Shown piece after piece: positions 46,013 through 57,320 of a stretch of DNA of 64,000 nt; position 1 is the first letter of the stretch, and each line of letters opens with the position of its first letter. The stretch is from positions 4,774,001 through 4,838,000 of the forward strand of contig BSBM01000442.1 of NCBI GenBank assembly GCA_027924585.1, read 5' to 3'. Position numbers and translations under genes: made by a program. The stretch comes from Larix kaempferi (lineage: Eukaryota > Streptophyta > Pinopsida > Pinales > Pinaceae). A model generated the notes under the pieces. That model had not been told where the DNA came from, did not search any database, and was given only the letters and a program-made list of their open reading frames with translations.

Positions 46013-47149
46013 TGTCGAGGCTGACTACCAAGCATTTATGCAACTACAACTGTATAACTAATTATATGCCTCTGATAACTAGGATGGTGAGCCATATGAA
46101 ATAACAATAATTATCCACCTTTTGTACATCCAGGTCTGATTATATAATGAACATACTTGTTCCTCCTGCTTCCATTTCTTTCTCACTTTATTGCTCTCTA
46201 TATGTATGATTTTTACACCAAAATATCGTCATATTGAGTTATGTGTCCTCTATGTTACCTAATTCCTAAATCACTTGAGATAAATGGAGATTTAATGTTA
46301 ACCTTTTAACCTTTTGTAGTCACCCCGACGTGCCCTGCTCGTTGTTAAGGTGCGTCAGACCTTAGGTGACACGCTTTGCACATTGACAGAGCGCGTCAAT
46401 GATGTTGGTTTCCCTTGCACAAGAAGTGTCAGCCTTCAATGACGCGAGTTGCTATTGTGCAAGCTGCATTGTTGTTGGTTAAAATGTAAAAAGAGAAGCT
46501 TCAAGTGACTTCTCGAACCTTTGATTGTGTGGAGGCTTATCCCTACATGTTAGGAAAGGTGGCACTTGATCCCCTTACCTATTGGGATGATCCCTTAATA
46601 TTCCCCACAAATCCTCAACCTATCCTATCCTTTTATCCCTATAAATATAAACCCCCTCTCCATGGTTAAGAGGAGGAAGGATAGAGTACCTACATGCTGG
46701 TGAAATTCCGCTAGGATATCCCTTTCATCCATAGGAGGAAAATCTTTGATATTTGAGGCTAATATCATTTAGATCATGTTACAATGTCAATGCTTGGTTG
46801 TAACCTCTCTCTTTTAACTTTCTGTAATTAAATTAATGCAAATACTTTCCATAAACATCTTGTCATTATAGAGTTTAGGATTGGCTTCTTTGACCGCTAA
46901 TCTAGATTGATTTATGATCATATGCCATCACTACTTGTTTCATGTTGTTTCGTAGCTGAAGATCCAGAGATTAAGGATTTGAATCAAGCAAGGAGAAAGG
47001 AATTGCGCTCAGAAGGTAATTTATCTCTTCACTTACTTTTCAATTTGGTCAATCTAGGAAAGTTATATGTATTATGTACTTGTTTTGTTGTATATCTGAA
47101 CCATTCAGACTAGGGAGATTTGTTTGTGTCTGCACTTACAGATTGTCCA
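46013..47149 (+). repeat. Family E LTR (1137 bp)
   Basis: It begins TGTCGAGGCTGAC and ends GATTGTCCA. To its left is a polypurine tract, to its right nine A residues and a primer-binding site, so one LTR again joins two internal regions. The opposite-strand LTR 50996-52031 is a diverged relative with matching order of landmarks (TATA box, GCTGGTGAAAT, GGAGAAAGGAATTGCG, GATTGTCCA). Confidence 0.85.
46640..46650 (+). promoter_or_regulatory. LTR TATA box of family E
   Basis: TATAAATATAA sits in a segment (CCCTATAAATATAAACCCC) that is conserved in the related LTR at 51526-51533, which is better evidence than the motif alone. Confidence 0.6.
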
Positions 47150-47158
47150 AAAAAAAAA

Positions 47159-47177
47159 TTGGCGACTCCGTTGGGGA
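47159..47177 (+). other. Family E primer-binding site
   Basis: TTGGCGACTCCGTTGGGGA follows the LTR after a nine-base A run. This sequence type is used by some plant Ty3/gypsy (Tat/Ogre-like) elements and is usually attributed to an arginine tRNA. The lineage attribution is from memory of the families. Confidence 0.7.
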
Positions 47178-49370
47178 GTAGGTAGCCCATAGGTTTTAAT
47201 TTGTTTGTAATTCTTTGTTTCTTGATTTCCCTCCGATTAGCCTCTTAATTGCCTCTTTCTACATTGGATCTGGTTGTTAGAGAGATTCTGGGTGATCCAG
47301 ACTTTGATTGGGAATTTTTATTAATCCTTTTATCATTTTCTTGTTGGGATTTTTTTATTTTTTTTCATGATTGGATCTCACCTGATGCACTTGGGAAGTT
47401 TTGAGCCTGCATCACTATAAATTTGATGCACTTTACCTTCAAGCAACCTGCGTCTTTGATGCCTTTTTCCTGTTTACAGCCTACGTCACTGACGCACTTC
47501 CCGCATGTGCAAAGTGCGTCACTAGGCTCCTAATGCTATTGTGTACACCTGCAGGGCACGTCACCCTTCAAAATTTGGTGCACAAGTTTTAAAAATCTCC
47601 CAAATTGATTTTGATATGGCTTATTGGTGTTGGTATGTTGTCCTTGAAAATCACATAATCTCCTAGACACAATGTACTTTGTCTTTGGTTTGTTGTTGAA
47701 GTTTAGAGTTTTACTTGAGTCTTATATAGTCAAGTGAGTGTTACTCCGGTTGTGGGAAATTTCAATCCCTCATGAGTACATTTAGTCTTGTGAATCCCTC
47801 TTAGTTTACCTGATTTGTTCACTCTTACTTCTCATCCCTCTAACAATTAGTTGTGATTTTTGGAAATTTGGTGTGCTTTTGTGTGTTGTCTCTAGATCTT
47901 GGGTGATTAATATTTTTTGATAATTTCCAGTTAATTGAAGATCGCAGTAGCAACTATTCTCTAGCTATCTTAATTAAGGATAAAAGAGGTATAATTCTCA
48001 GATTCATTGAGTATATTAGTGTGAAAAAAAAAAATTCTTTAACATCTTCATTTTGAGTGGATTACTTGAAATTGTCGTAAATAGTTTTTCATTTTTTGAA
48101 ATAATCATTTAACAACCTTTGGAAAAGATAAAAAATCATCAATGCTTATGGCTTCTTGGTTTTAAGAAGTTACTTTTATTTCCTCGAAATATTTTGAGCA
48201 CATTTAGGCCTTCCCAAAGTATTCCAAAAGGTACTGAAAGCTCTTACTTTTTTTATGTTCTCTCCAATTATTTTGATTTTCATTTCAGAATTAGATTTAT
48301 TACAATTGAAATAGAAATTCATCTTTTCCTTTTTTGCTCATAGGTTTGCTTAAGTTGAAAAGAAAAAGAGAAAAATATTTTCAATTTGGTGTCTTATTTT
48401 CATTTTCTTTGTTGGATTGTTGAAAGAGTACTTTTGAGTCATTTGGTTAATTTGGAGAAAGAAAGTAGAGGTACTTTGTTCATTTTTTCTATCAGAAAAT
48501 AAAAGAATTATCCTTACCTTAATTAGTTTTCATGGAAAGAAAAAATGAAGACTTGCATTTCATATAGATTAGTGTTGCATCTTGTTTAAATTTCAAGTCT
48601 ACATTTCATGCATTCACCTAATTGTACAAGATAAAATCAAGCGGTATCCTAGGTTAAAATTGTATAGAAACTCGTGTGCTAGGTTAGAGACGTGTTCTGG
48701 CGTCTTAAAACGTAGTATTTATCGTTATTTTCCAGCACTGCATCCCAGGGGATTATAGTTCCTCCACGTACCATTTGGTATATCGAACGACATTTCACGT
48801 ACCTTCAAGTATATAGAAAGGTACTTCACGTACTTGACAGTATATCAGAAGGCTCTTTCCGTACGGTTGTGCATTAGACAACAATACTACATATTGGAGT
48901 TCCCTCATACCTTGAGTATATCAGGAGAACCCACTAGGATTACTGAAACCATCCGAGTTAACCATTGGTCGTCTTGGCGTGGAAATACACCGAGAACAAC
49001 ACTTGGGGAGATATTATGCACATACATCCAGGTAATCATGTTATACGGTCAGGGGTACGGTCCTAATCCTCCCTGGTTAGTGATCTGAAATATTGGGCCG
49101 AGTATAACTGTTGGAACCTGTAGTATATCACGAGTTGCAATGCCTTGATAATATCGTGAGGTTCCATACTTTTGAATCCAACCTATCACATAAGTTTGCT
49201 TGTGTATTTATCTTGAGTAGGTACTGAAGTGTGTTTTTATTTTTTAGAAGACTCTTAGGATAATTTTTACATGAAATTCCCTGGCTGAGAATCCCTTAAG
49301 AAGATCCTGCATAATACTAAATTTTCTACATAAATATCCCCTGAACCAGGAGGAGAACACGGGAGAAAGC
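47178..49370 (+). other. Family E leader region
   Basis: About 2.2 kb between primer-binding site and gag ATG. Short open frames (47401-47592, 48119-48343, 48834-49088) have no domains. Repeated GTGCGTCA/TGACGCAC words lie at 47480-47570, and short units with CACGTAC followed by AGTATAT recur three to four times at about 48763-48860. Nothing else is recognised. Confidence 0.5.
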
Positions 49371-50995
49371 ATGGATCAACCCACAACATCTGAATCACAC
49401 GAAGAAGAAAATCCTTATATTGAAACAGGAGTGAACTAATCCCCTCATGTAAAACCACCTATCATTGATCCTATAGGACATTTGTTAGTAGAACAACCTC
49501 CCTCGCATGACACATCTTTTCATCACTCGCTTGATAGTCTCCTAGGAGCTACCGATTGTATCTTCAGTCGACCCCCAGATGACCTGATAGCGACCGTTTT
49601 TGGTCCAACAACATCATTTTGGGGAACTTCCTCAAGCCATAATATTTCCTAATTTGGTTCACTTCTGATGGTGGAAACTCAACCACACTGGATCCCTCCC
49701 CGATGGATTCCTAAAAACTCATTTCTTGCACCATTTTACGAGACTATCGATCGATAATGTGTGACCAGATTAGGCACCATATGTTTCCTCCGAGACCTGG
49801 TTTGGAAGTACCAGTTCCTGAACAACATTCCCCCATACATTCTTTGTCTTTTTCATCACTAGGAATATCCACACCCATTATGACCATTTATGAGCTAGGC
49901 CAACCCTCTTTTCCATCTAGTACACCTCCATATCATTTGGTCGGTTCTACAGCTCACTTGACCCAAACAACTGGAAGGAAACCTTTAGCTACTATTAAAT
50001 TCATATCTGGAACATCACCTCCACCTCAAAATTTGAGCAGAGGTTATCCTCTAGTTAGTAGTCAACAAATGAGTATGGGTCAGTGTACCATTAGTGGTCA
50101 ACATATGCTTACTGGGCATACTCCAATGAGTGGACAATTTTCAACTGGTCGAAGACCCCTAGTCAGTGGAACAAATCTAACTGGGGGGCACCATCTAGTT
50201 AGGAAACAAAACGTGAGGGGAGTGTATCCTCCACATATGAACTATAATATTTTTTTCAGGTCACTCCCAACCATGGGAAAACCTACGTGTGTACATAAAA
50301 TGGGGGGTACCATCCACTTGGACCCAACCCCCATGGGGGCATACATACCCTGGTAATCACAACATTATTATAGGTCAAAACTATCCAGGGAATATTTTTC
50401 CCAGATTATCCTATCCCGAAAATATGAACACCCCATGTGGGCATCATAATGTTCCACCAAATGGACCTCTAGCCGACGGACCACCCCCACCACCTGTTCT
50501 GTCTCGTCCCCCGCAACTTGTCCCACCTCCACCCAGAGGACACCCGTACGATGGTGGTGGACCCCCTTACTCCGGAGGAGGACCCCATTCCGGACCACCT
50601 CCTAATCCGGGAGGCCCATATCCATATGGCCAACACTCTATGGGAGGACCTTACGATCATTCGATTCATGGTCCTACTGGTACCCAGATGCCTTATCAAT
50701 ATTACCAGTATCCATAGCCAAACTGACAGTTACCATTTCTGGCTACACTAGATCTACCGGATCTGTCACATTTGAAAAATGATCCCATCCAACATGGTAT
50801 AAATTGGCTAACAATCACTATGAAGTTACCATCATACATCCCGAAATTTGACGGTAAACCCAATGAGGATCCTAAGAACCACATAATGACTTATCATGTA
50901 TGGTGCTCTTATAAATCCTTAGTGGACGATTCTATCCGTCTAAGGTTGTTTCAACAAACCCTCACCGGTATTGCTGCGAAGTGGTACATTGTTAC
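49371..50995 (+). pseudogene. Family E Gag, truncated by E2
   Basis: ATG at 49371 opens MDQPTTSESHEEENPYIE. A long low-complexity part follows in shifted frames (49757-50356, 50289-50717), rich in Gly, Pro, Ser and His with GPPPPPVLSRPPQ and GGGPPYSGGGPHSGP. The capsid domain starts near 50822 with LPSYIPKFDGKPNEDPKNHI, then RLRLFQQTLTGIAAKWYI, a Ty3/gypsy Gag core. At 50996 the LTR of E2 cuts it off. At least two frameshifts and TAG/TGA stops near 50716 and 50726 are present. Confidence 0.8.
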
Positions 50996-52031
50996 TGGAC
51001 AATCCACTTGAGCGGACGTGAGCAGGATCTCCCTAGCTCAATGTGAGTCTAGAACAAATAAAATAGACTATGAGTGCATTTCGTAGATCTACTTAAGGAC
51101 CAAGTACTAGATGTCTTACCTTTCTATTACGCAATTCTTTCTCCTGAATGTTTCTCCATGTCCCACAATCGTCAGATCCAAGCTGCAAGACCTGTCAAGA
51201 CACAGAAACAAGAGAAACGAGTAAAGAGCATCTATACAATAAGCGATCTAAGTAAATAGTTAAGCAGGTAAACTACACAATATCATTATACATAAGAACA
51301 ATATTGGTGGAAAGCATTTGCATTATTGCAAATAGAGGAGTACATGATAGAGATATAGAACTACAACCAAGACTTAACACAGTAGCCCTTCTCTGACCAA
51401 GCCAATTTCCATGTCCTTCCAAGGAAGTATGAGCTCTCCAATAGGTGAATGGAGGTGTCTTAAGATAGATTTCACCAGCATGTAGATACCATAGCCTTCC
51501 TCCCCTCCCATGGAGAGAGTGGGTGTTTATATAGGGATAAAGAGATAGGGTAGGTTGAGGATTAAGGGGAGATGGTTAAGGGATCTTTCCACAAGGTTAG
51601 GAATCGAAATGCCACCTCACCTAGAGCCTAGGGATAGGCCTCCACATCACTCATCTTCGAGAATGGGCTTGAAGATACTCTTTTATCCAAATAAATGACA
51701 TCATCGCATGTTGCATTAGGACAACCTGCGATGTCGCATGTTGCACAAGGGCAGACTGCGATGACCTTGAAAAGTAGGTCAGTTAAGCCCTCCAGTCATG
51801 GGAAACTTCAACGATATGTTTTTACTCTAAAATGGGTTTAGGTATCATAGCAAAGAGTTTACACAATGGTCAAGATGATGACATTATCACAATGGTCATG
51901 ATGACAACACTTTGTCATAATGATGGTACTTGCAATGGTCATGATGACGACACTAGGTCATGACGACGACACTTGCAACACTTGCGAGACTTATGACACT
52001 TGCACAAGGGTGACGACATTTTGGTGTAACA
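50996..52031 (-). repeat. E2 3' LTR (1036 bp), inverted relative to E
   Basis: On the plus strand it runs from TGGACAATCC to GGTGTAACA, so on the element strand it starts TGTTACACC and ends GGATTGTCCA. It aligns as an inverted, diverged copy of 46013-47149. It interrupts family E gag. The preceding bases GTTAC (50991-50995) should recur at the far end of E2, outside this window. Confidence 0.85.
51526..51533 (-). promoter_or_regulatory. LTR TATA box of E2
   Basis: TATATAAA on the element strand within CCCTATATAAACACCC, matching the position of the TATA box in the E LTR. Confidence 0.6.
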
Positions 52032-52047
52032 AAATGCCCCCCAAAGC
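52032..52047 (-). other. E2 polypurine tract
   Basis: Plus-strand AAATGCCCCCCAAAGC reads GCTTTGGGGGGCATTT on the element strand, directly before the LTR. Confidence 0.75.
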
Positions 52048-52630
52048 ATGAAGCTGATGGAATGAGACAGGTGAAATGATTTGTAGTAAGAAAAATGGCA
52101 AGGACTTGCTGGTTGGAAGGAGTTGCCGCAGAAATGACCTGAGATCCACAAGTCTCATACAACACAAAACATGGTTGCTGACCAATACATTGCAGATCCA
52201 TGATAGTAAATACCGACTGAACACAATCATGGATACCAGACAGAATCGTAGATCCATGATGAGATGATAACACAGCCACGACCAATACAAAAGTGGATCC
52301 GTGTAACTCTGAACTGACAACACAACCATGACCAATACAAACGTGGATCTGTGTGTCCCAAACAATCTCCATTGCAACCTGGGTAGGAAAGAACTTCCCC
52401 AGGGTCTTCAAGTTGAACCTGCAATGATACGAATCTATCCATGTGATTACAATGTTTTGGAGTCGAACATGGTAGAAACCACTTGATTACCGGTCATTAA
52501 TGTATACCGTTAACAAGTGCGAGGGAGATCACCATTAATGTCAATGATTCCCAAGGTATCACAGTACATATCATCAAGCGTGAATAAGTGAGTTGAAGTC
52601 GAACACAAGATGAAATCTTTCAATCAAGAG
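52048..52630. other. E2 3' region without recognisable gene
   Basis: Near-repeat words occur at 52180-52360 (GACCAATACAA with GTGGATC). The open frames on the minus strand (51953-52411, 51991-52377) overlap each other and the LTR and show only low-complexity protein, so I do not call them. Confidence 0.45.
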
Positions 52631-53169
52631 TCAATGATGTAAACTCATGTTGAAAGCGAGGTAACCTGCCATTGAGGCATGCAGGGCCAAGGTACTTGGT
52701 TGGTTTCTAAGTTCAATCCCCGGATGATGATTTGAAGTCGACGAGGATGAACCCAAATATATCTCTTCAAAAGAAATATATCTCTTCACAAAGACTGCAA
52801 CTTGATTCCAGGGTGGTGGTAAGGATGCCAATTCCAGCCCATGGCGCTTTGGAATAACCTGCTCTCCAACCGACAGATTTTCCCTCACTGCATTCGCATT
52901 ATGTACTTCCACCCAAATGACTTCTTTCCCACCATGGGAAAACCAGTAACCTCAGCTATGATTTCTTCTGTAACATCCACGCGCAGTCCTCTGACCTCAG
53001 CATGAGTATCAGTCAGGCTGAGGGCGAATTGCAATGCGGTTTCTTTGTGAAAACCATTCAACCATTCGAAATATGCCATACAACCTGCTGCTATGAAAAT
53101 ATTGAGAACCTTTGCATTGGCACGCACAACGTCTGTATTCGCAGGTTCGTGTCTAACTGGATTTCCCAT
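52631..53169 (-). pseudogene. E2 ORF of unknown function between pol side and 3' LTR
   Basis: Two overlapping minus-strand frames join around 52900: 53169-52885 (MGNPVRHEPANTDVV..., ending with VDVTEEIIAEVTGFPMVGKK) and 52912-52631 (MEVHNANAVREN...). The phrase VTEEIIAEVTGFP resembles a motif I associate with hypothetical proteins in plant repetitive DNA. I do not know the function. Its position, downstream of pol and before the polypurine tract, matches the extra-ORF region of E. Confidence 0.5.
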
Positions 53170-53780
53170 TTTAACCTCTCCTCAAGGTTCAGACCTCAAC
53201 AATTTATGGTTTAGAAGTGGAGAGTTGCAGCTTACGAACATGCAAAGGGTCGTTGGGGTTCAAGAATCAGGTTTCAGGCTAGTCTATGATAGTATGAACG
53301 TTCTATGGAAGCGACGAGGTTGGCAGATAAGAGTAACAGGTGCAAAATCAGGTAAGGTGACAGAATGAGAATAATCACAATTATGACCTTTAACTTAATC
53401 TTTAAAGTGTGATTCGAATGGGTTCATTAATCGAGGGTTATGACAAGACATAATCATTATTACCATATTAATTCTCTACCAAATCATGTAAAAGATAGGA
53501 CCCGTACCTTGCGTTTATGAGTTTGAGCCATGAATTAATCATTGTGACCGGCTGTCATCCTGGCAGGTGTAAATGCACATGTGCCGAAGTACATGGCCCT
53601 TGCCACCCAGGCTAACAGCTACTCAAGGAATCCAAAATTTCCTTCGTGGTGGATCATGATTGGACCGTGTGGAGCAAGTGCCAAAAATGATGCCTAGTCA
53701 CATCATTATTGGCATCATTAGTCGAAGAGCAGACAAACTGGCGGAGTATCAGCTGTGAAATCTAGCAAAATAAACGAAAA
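53170..53780. other. E2 internal sequence without called gene
   Basis: About 600 bp of mixed sequence. The plus-strand frame 53093-53368 is antisense to the element and has no domain. Confidence 0.45.
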
Positions 53781-53789
53781 ATGGCAGAG

Positions 53790-54155
53790 TCGCAGCTGCA
53801 CGGAAGGAGCGATAACGAAGTGGAAGGAATGGAGTCACGACTGCTAAGTTTAGTAGGATTAAACAAGGATAGCAAAGTCGCAGCTGTGACATTTGGCATA
53901 ACAGGAAAATGTGGAGGAGTCACAGCTGCGAAAAGTGAAGCAAAGGGAAAATGGCCGAACGGGAAAATGTCGCGGAGTCACAGCTGCGAATTGGGCAGAA
54001 TAGGAAAATGTGGTGGAGTCGCAGCTACGAATTTGGAAGAATAGGAAAATGTGGTGGAGTCGCAGCTGCAAATTTGGAAGAATAGGAAAATGTGGTGAAG
54101 TCGCAGCTGCGAATTTAGCAGAATAGGCAAATGTGGCGGAGTCGCAGCTGCATTA
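53790..54155. repeat. 41-bp minisatellite with GTCGCAGCTGC core
   Basis: Units of 41 bp, best preserved at 53990-54150, contain GGAGTCGCAGCTGC and AGAATAGGAAAATGTGG. More diverged and shorter units lead in from 53790. The core includes the palindrome CAGCTG. The period is not a multiple of three, so the open frame 53781-54044 on the plus strand is not a real protein. Confidence 0.88.
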
Positions 54156-54416
54156 GACTGTAGTATAAGCAAATTTTATCTGTGAAAGACCACGAAATAT
54201 CCATTTTTTTTTAGAGAGCTTTATTAGACCAGGAACAAATATGGGGTGTCTGCAGTCATCTGGCCCCATCACTGCTGCTACTCCTCCAATAAGTCCTTGC
54301 ACACAGTTCTTCAAAACAAACCAATCAAGTGCAAGAAAAATAAAAAATAGATAAAATATAGAATGAAAGAAAAATCAATTATTTATGTACAAAAATATGT
54401 GTGGAAACTGCAACTT

Positions 54417-55238
54417 TTAGGAATTCACGGGGTTTAAAAATCCCCGTCCTGGCTCTAACTGATACTCTGGATCAGTTGCAACTTGTGAAATAAAAGCCTC
54501 CCTTGAGATCGGCCTATGATATAGTCGCAGTCGATGACCATTTGTGAATAACGGTACTTTGTTCTCATCAATGGTGATCAACCGGACTGTTCCATTATCA
54601 AATACCCGATCTATCTGATAGGGTCCCAACCAACGGGTGCGCAATTTGCCTTTAAAATCCCTCTTAAACCATGAATCATACAACAGGTCCCAGTCTCCTT
54701 CTTGGAAGACTCTTTTCTTTATAAATCTGTCATGCCATCTAGAGCGCTGTTGTTGGATTAAAGTTGTATGATGCATTGCAGCTGTGCGCTTCTCATCCAA
54801 TTCATTGAGTTGATTCAGTTGATTTCTCTGAGCCTCTGATAAATCCAGATTTGCTTCAATAGCTGTTTTCAAAGTCCTGATTTCAAATTCAATTGGGAAA
54901 ACAGTGTTCTTGCCATATACTAGCTCATATGGGGAAAAACCAGTGGTGTTATGCCAAGTGGTACAGTAGGCCCACAGTGCCTCTGGAAGTCTTTCAGCCC
55001 AATCTTTATGATGGCTCTTCACTGTTCTTGTCAAAATAGCTTCAATAACCTTGTTTGTGCTCTCCACCTACCCATTGGCCTGTGGATGATATGGTGAGGT
55101 TATTCTGTGTTGAATATGAAATTTCTACAATAGTGCTTCTAGCTTGTGAGATACAAACTGTGGTCCACTGCCTGTAATGATCTCCTTAGGTACTCCAAAC
55201 CGAGTAAAAATTTCTTCATACAGGAAATCTATCACAGC
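54417..55238 (-). pseudogene. Element F integrase C-terminal half
   Basis: The frame holds the integrase second Asp region (GVPKEIITGSGPQF, with GSGP in place of the usual SDxG/GDxG, so the Asp is lost or shifted), HRITSPYHPQANG and VESTNKVIEAILTRTV, DWAERLPEALWAY, TTGFSPYELVYGK, and the C-terminal linker WLGPYQIDRVF. TAG codons interrupt at 55125-55127 and at 55068-55070, the latter where NGQVE is expected. It closes with natural TAA at 54417-54419. Confidence 0.85.
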
Positions 55239-56888
55239 CTAATCATTGGCCTTGACCAAGGCTACAGCTTCTACCCATTTAGTCATGTAGTCTGTGCAAA
55301 CCAAGATATGAACTTTCTGCTTTGAGGGAGGGTTGATAGGCCCTACAAAATCTAGAGCCCACCTATCAAATGGTTCAACCACAAGCTGTGGCTGTAAAGG
55401 CATCTCATCTAATCTGTTGGGTTGGCCCATCCTCTGGAAGCTATCACATGCCTGAACATACTTCTTCACATCCCTGAATAATGTAGGCCAGAAATAGCCC
55501 ATTCTCAAAACTTTATGACCTGTCCTCTTGTCAGCAAAATGTCCCCCACAGGGCTCATCATGGAAAGCTTTAAGAATGCTGAAGATTTCATCTTCTCTAA
55601 CACATCTTCTGATTTCTAAATCAAGCCCTGTGTAGAAAAGATGGCCATCAATCCAGCAGTACCTAGCACTCTGTTGTATGATCTTCCTTCTTTCTCTCTT
55701 CGACAGATGTGCTAGAAGCTTACCTGCGGCCAAAAAGTTAGCAATATCTGCATACCATGGGGAGTGAGCTGATACTGCAAACAAATGTTCGTTAGGGAAG
55801 GAATCTTCGACTGGTAAATTGTCATCATTGTTAGTAAGCCGATATAGAAAATCTGCAACAACATTTTCCTTTCCTGGTCTATCAATAATTGTAATATCAA
55901 ATTGCTGTAACAGTAACAGCCATCTAGTAACTCTAGCATTCGTGATAGGTTTATTCATTAAATACTTGATAGCAGAATGATCAGTGTGCACAAAAGTGGA
56001 ATATCCAATAATATAATGTCTAAACTTATTGATGGTATAAACAATGGCAAGAAATTCTTTTTCTGTGACAATATAATTCAGTTCAGTAGGAGACATATTT
56101 TTACTAATATAATAAATAGCATAAGGAGCATTACCTTCCTGCTGTCCCAAAACTGCTCCAATGGTAGTGTCTGAAGCATCTGAAGAAATATGGAAAGGCA
56201 GAGCCCAATTGGGTCCTCTTAAGATGGGTGCTGTGAAAAACCTCCTTTTTAGCTCAGTGAACGTTGTTTGGCATGCATCATTCCAGATAAAGTGTGCATC
56301 CTTCATTAACAAAGTGAACAAAGGAGAAGCTAGTTTGGAAAAATTTTCTATGAATCTTTTGTAATAACCAGCATGCCCCAAGAAGCTATGCACATCCTTC
56401 TGAGTCCCAGGAGTTGGCATGTTTTCAATTACCTTGATTTTGGATTGGTCTACCTGGATACCAGCAAAAGAGATGAAGTGCCCTAGCACTATGCCTTCAC
56501 TCATCATCATGTGGCACTTTTCAGTGCTCAAAGAGAGCTGACTTTGTTCACATCGTTTCAACACCTTTTCTAAGTTCTTCAGTGCTTCTTCATAACTGTC
56601 ACCATATGGAGTAAAGTCATCCATAAATATTTCCATGCAATCATTCACCATTTCTGAAAAGATTCCAATCACTGCCCTCTGAAATGTAGTTGGTGCGTTG
56701 CACAACCCAAAAGGAAGTACTCGGTATGCAAAAGTCCCCTAGGGACAAGTGAAAGTGGTTTTGTCCTGATCTTCTGGAGCAATATGAATCTGGTTATAGC
56801 CACTAAAGCCATCCAGAAAAGAGAAATACTTCTTCTCAAACAAGGTATCAAGGACCTGATCGATGAAAGGTAAGGGGAAATGGTCTTT
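55239..56888 (-). pseudogene. Element F reverse transcriptase, RNase H and integrase N-terminal half
   Basis: The reading frame gives FLDGFSGYNQIHIAPEDQDK, then TAG at 56739-56741, then LPFGLCNAPTTFQRAV, MEIFMDDFTPYGDS (palm FMDD), RNase H (HISSDASDTTIGAVLGQQ, TEKEFLAIVYTINKFRHY, VHTDHSAIKYL) and the integrase zinc region and first Asp (WALDFVGPI). TAG 55239-55241 ends it after VKAND. The sequence style (FCNAPTTFQR, MDDFTPYGDS, DKFRHYIIGY-like) is that of Athila elements. RNase H is well preserved. Confidence 0.9.
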
Positions 56889-57320
56889 CTACGTTGCCTT
56901 GTTCAATTCTCTGTAATCCACGCAGACCCTCCATTTCCCATTCTTCTTTGGCAGGATCACAAGTGGAGAAACCCACCCACTGTCTGAAATTGGATATATG
57001 AATCCAGCTTCCAACAGTTTCTGGATTTCCTCCTTCACTATGTCTCTCAGGTTTGGGTTCATCCTTCGTTGGGGTTGGCATACAGGACTGGAGTCACTTT
57101 TAATATAGATGTGATGAGTGCACAGATGAGAGGGAATTCCTTTCATGTCTGTGTACTCCCAAGCAAAAGCTCCCCTATGCTGTTTCAGCAGAGTGACTAG
57201 TTGTTCCAGCTCACTAGGTGCCAGATTAGGATTGATATTCAATGTTTTTCCTGGCTCAATTTCCACTGGAACACTCTTTGAATTCTTAAGTACTGGAATT
57301 ACATTGTCATCACCGATCAA
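56889..57320 (-). pseudogene. Element F reverse transcriptase N-terminal part
   Basis: Begins IGDDNVIPVLKNSKSVPVEI, includes HRGAFAWEYTDMKGIPSHLC, IQKLLEAGFIYPISDSGWVS and WRVCVDYRELNKAT, and ends at TAG 56889-56891 directly before KDHFPLPFIDQVLD, which continues in the same frame. The phrase YPISDSxWVSP is characteristic of Athila reverse transcriptase. A frameshift separates it from the protease. Confidence 0.9.

Noticed and set aside
47150-47158. A9 run after the E LTR as a poly(A) tail
   Set aside because: It lies between an LTR end and a primer-binding site, which fits a spacer better than a retroposed 3' end.
50368-50699. Minus-strand frames over the Gly/Pro-rich part of E gag
   Set aside because: Antisense of a low-complexity coding region; no motif.
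53790-54155. CRISPR-like array of regular repeats
   Set aside because: Units are directly abutting 41-bp copies without unique spacers, inside a plant retroelement. This is a minisatellite.
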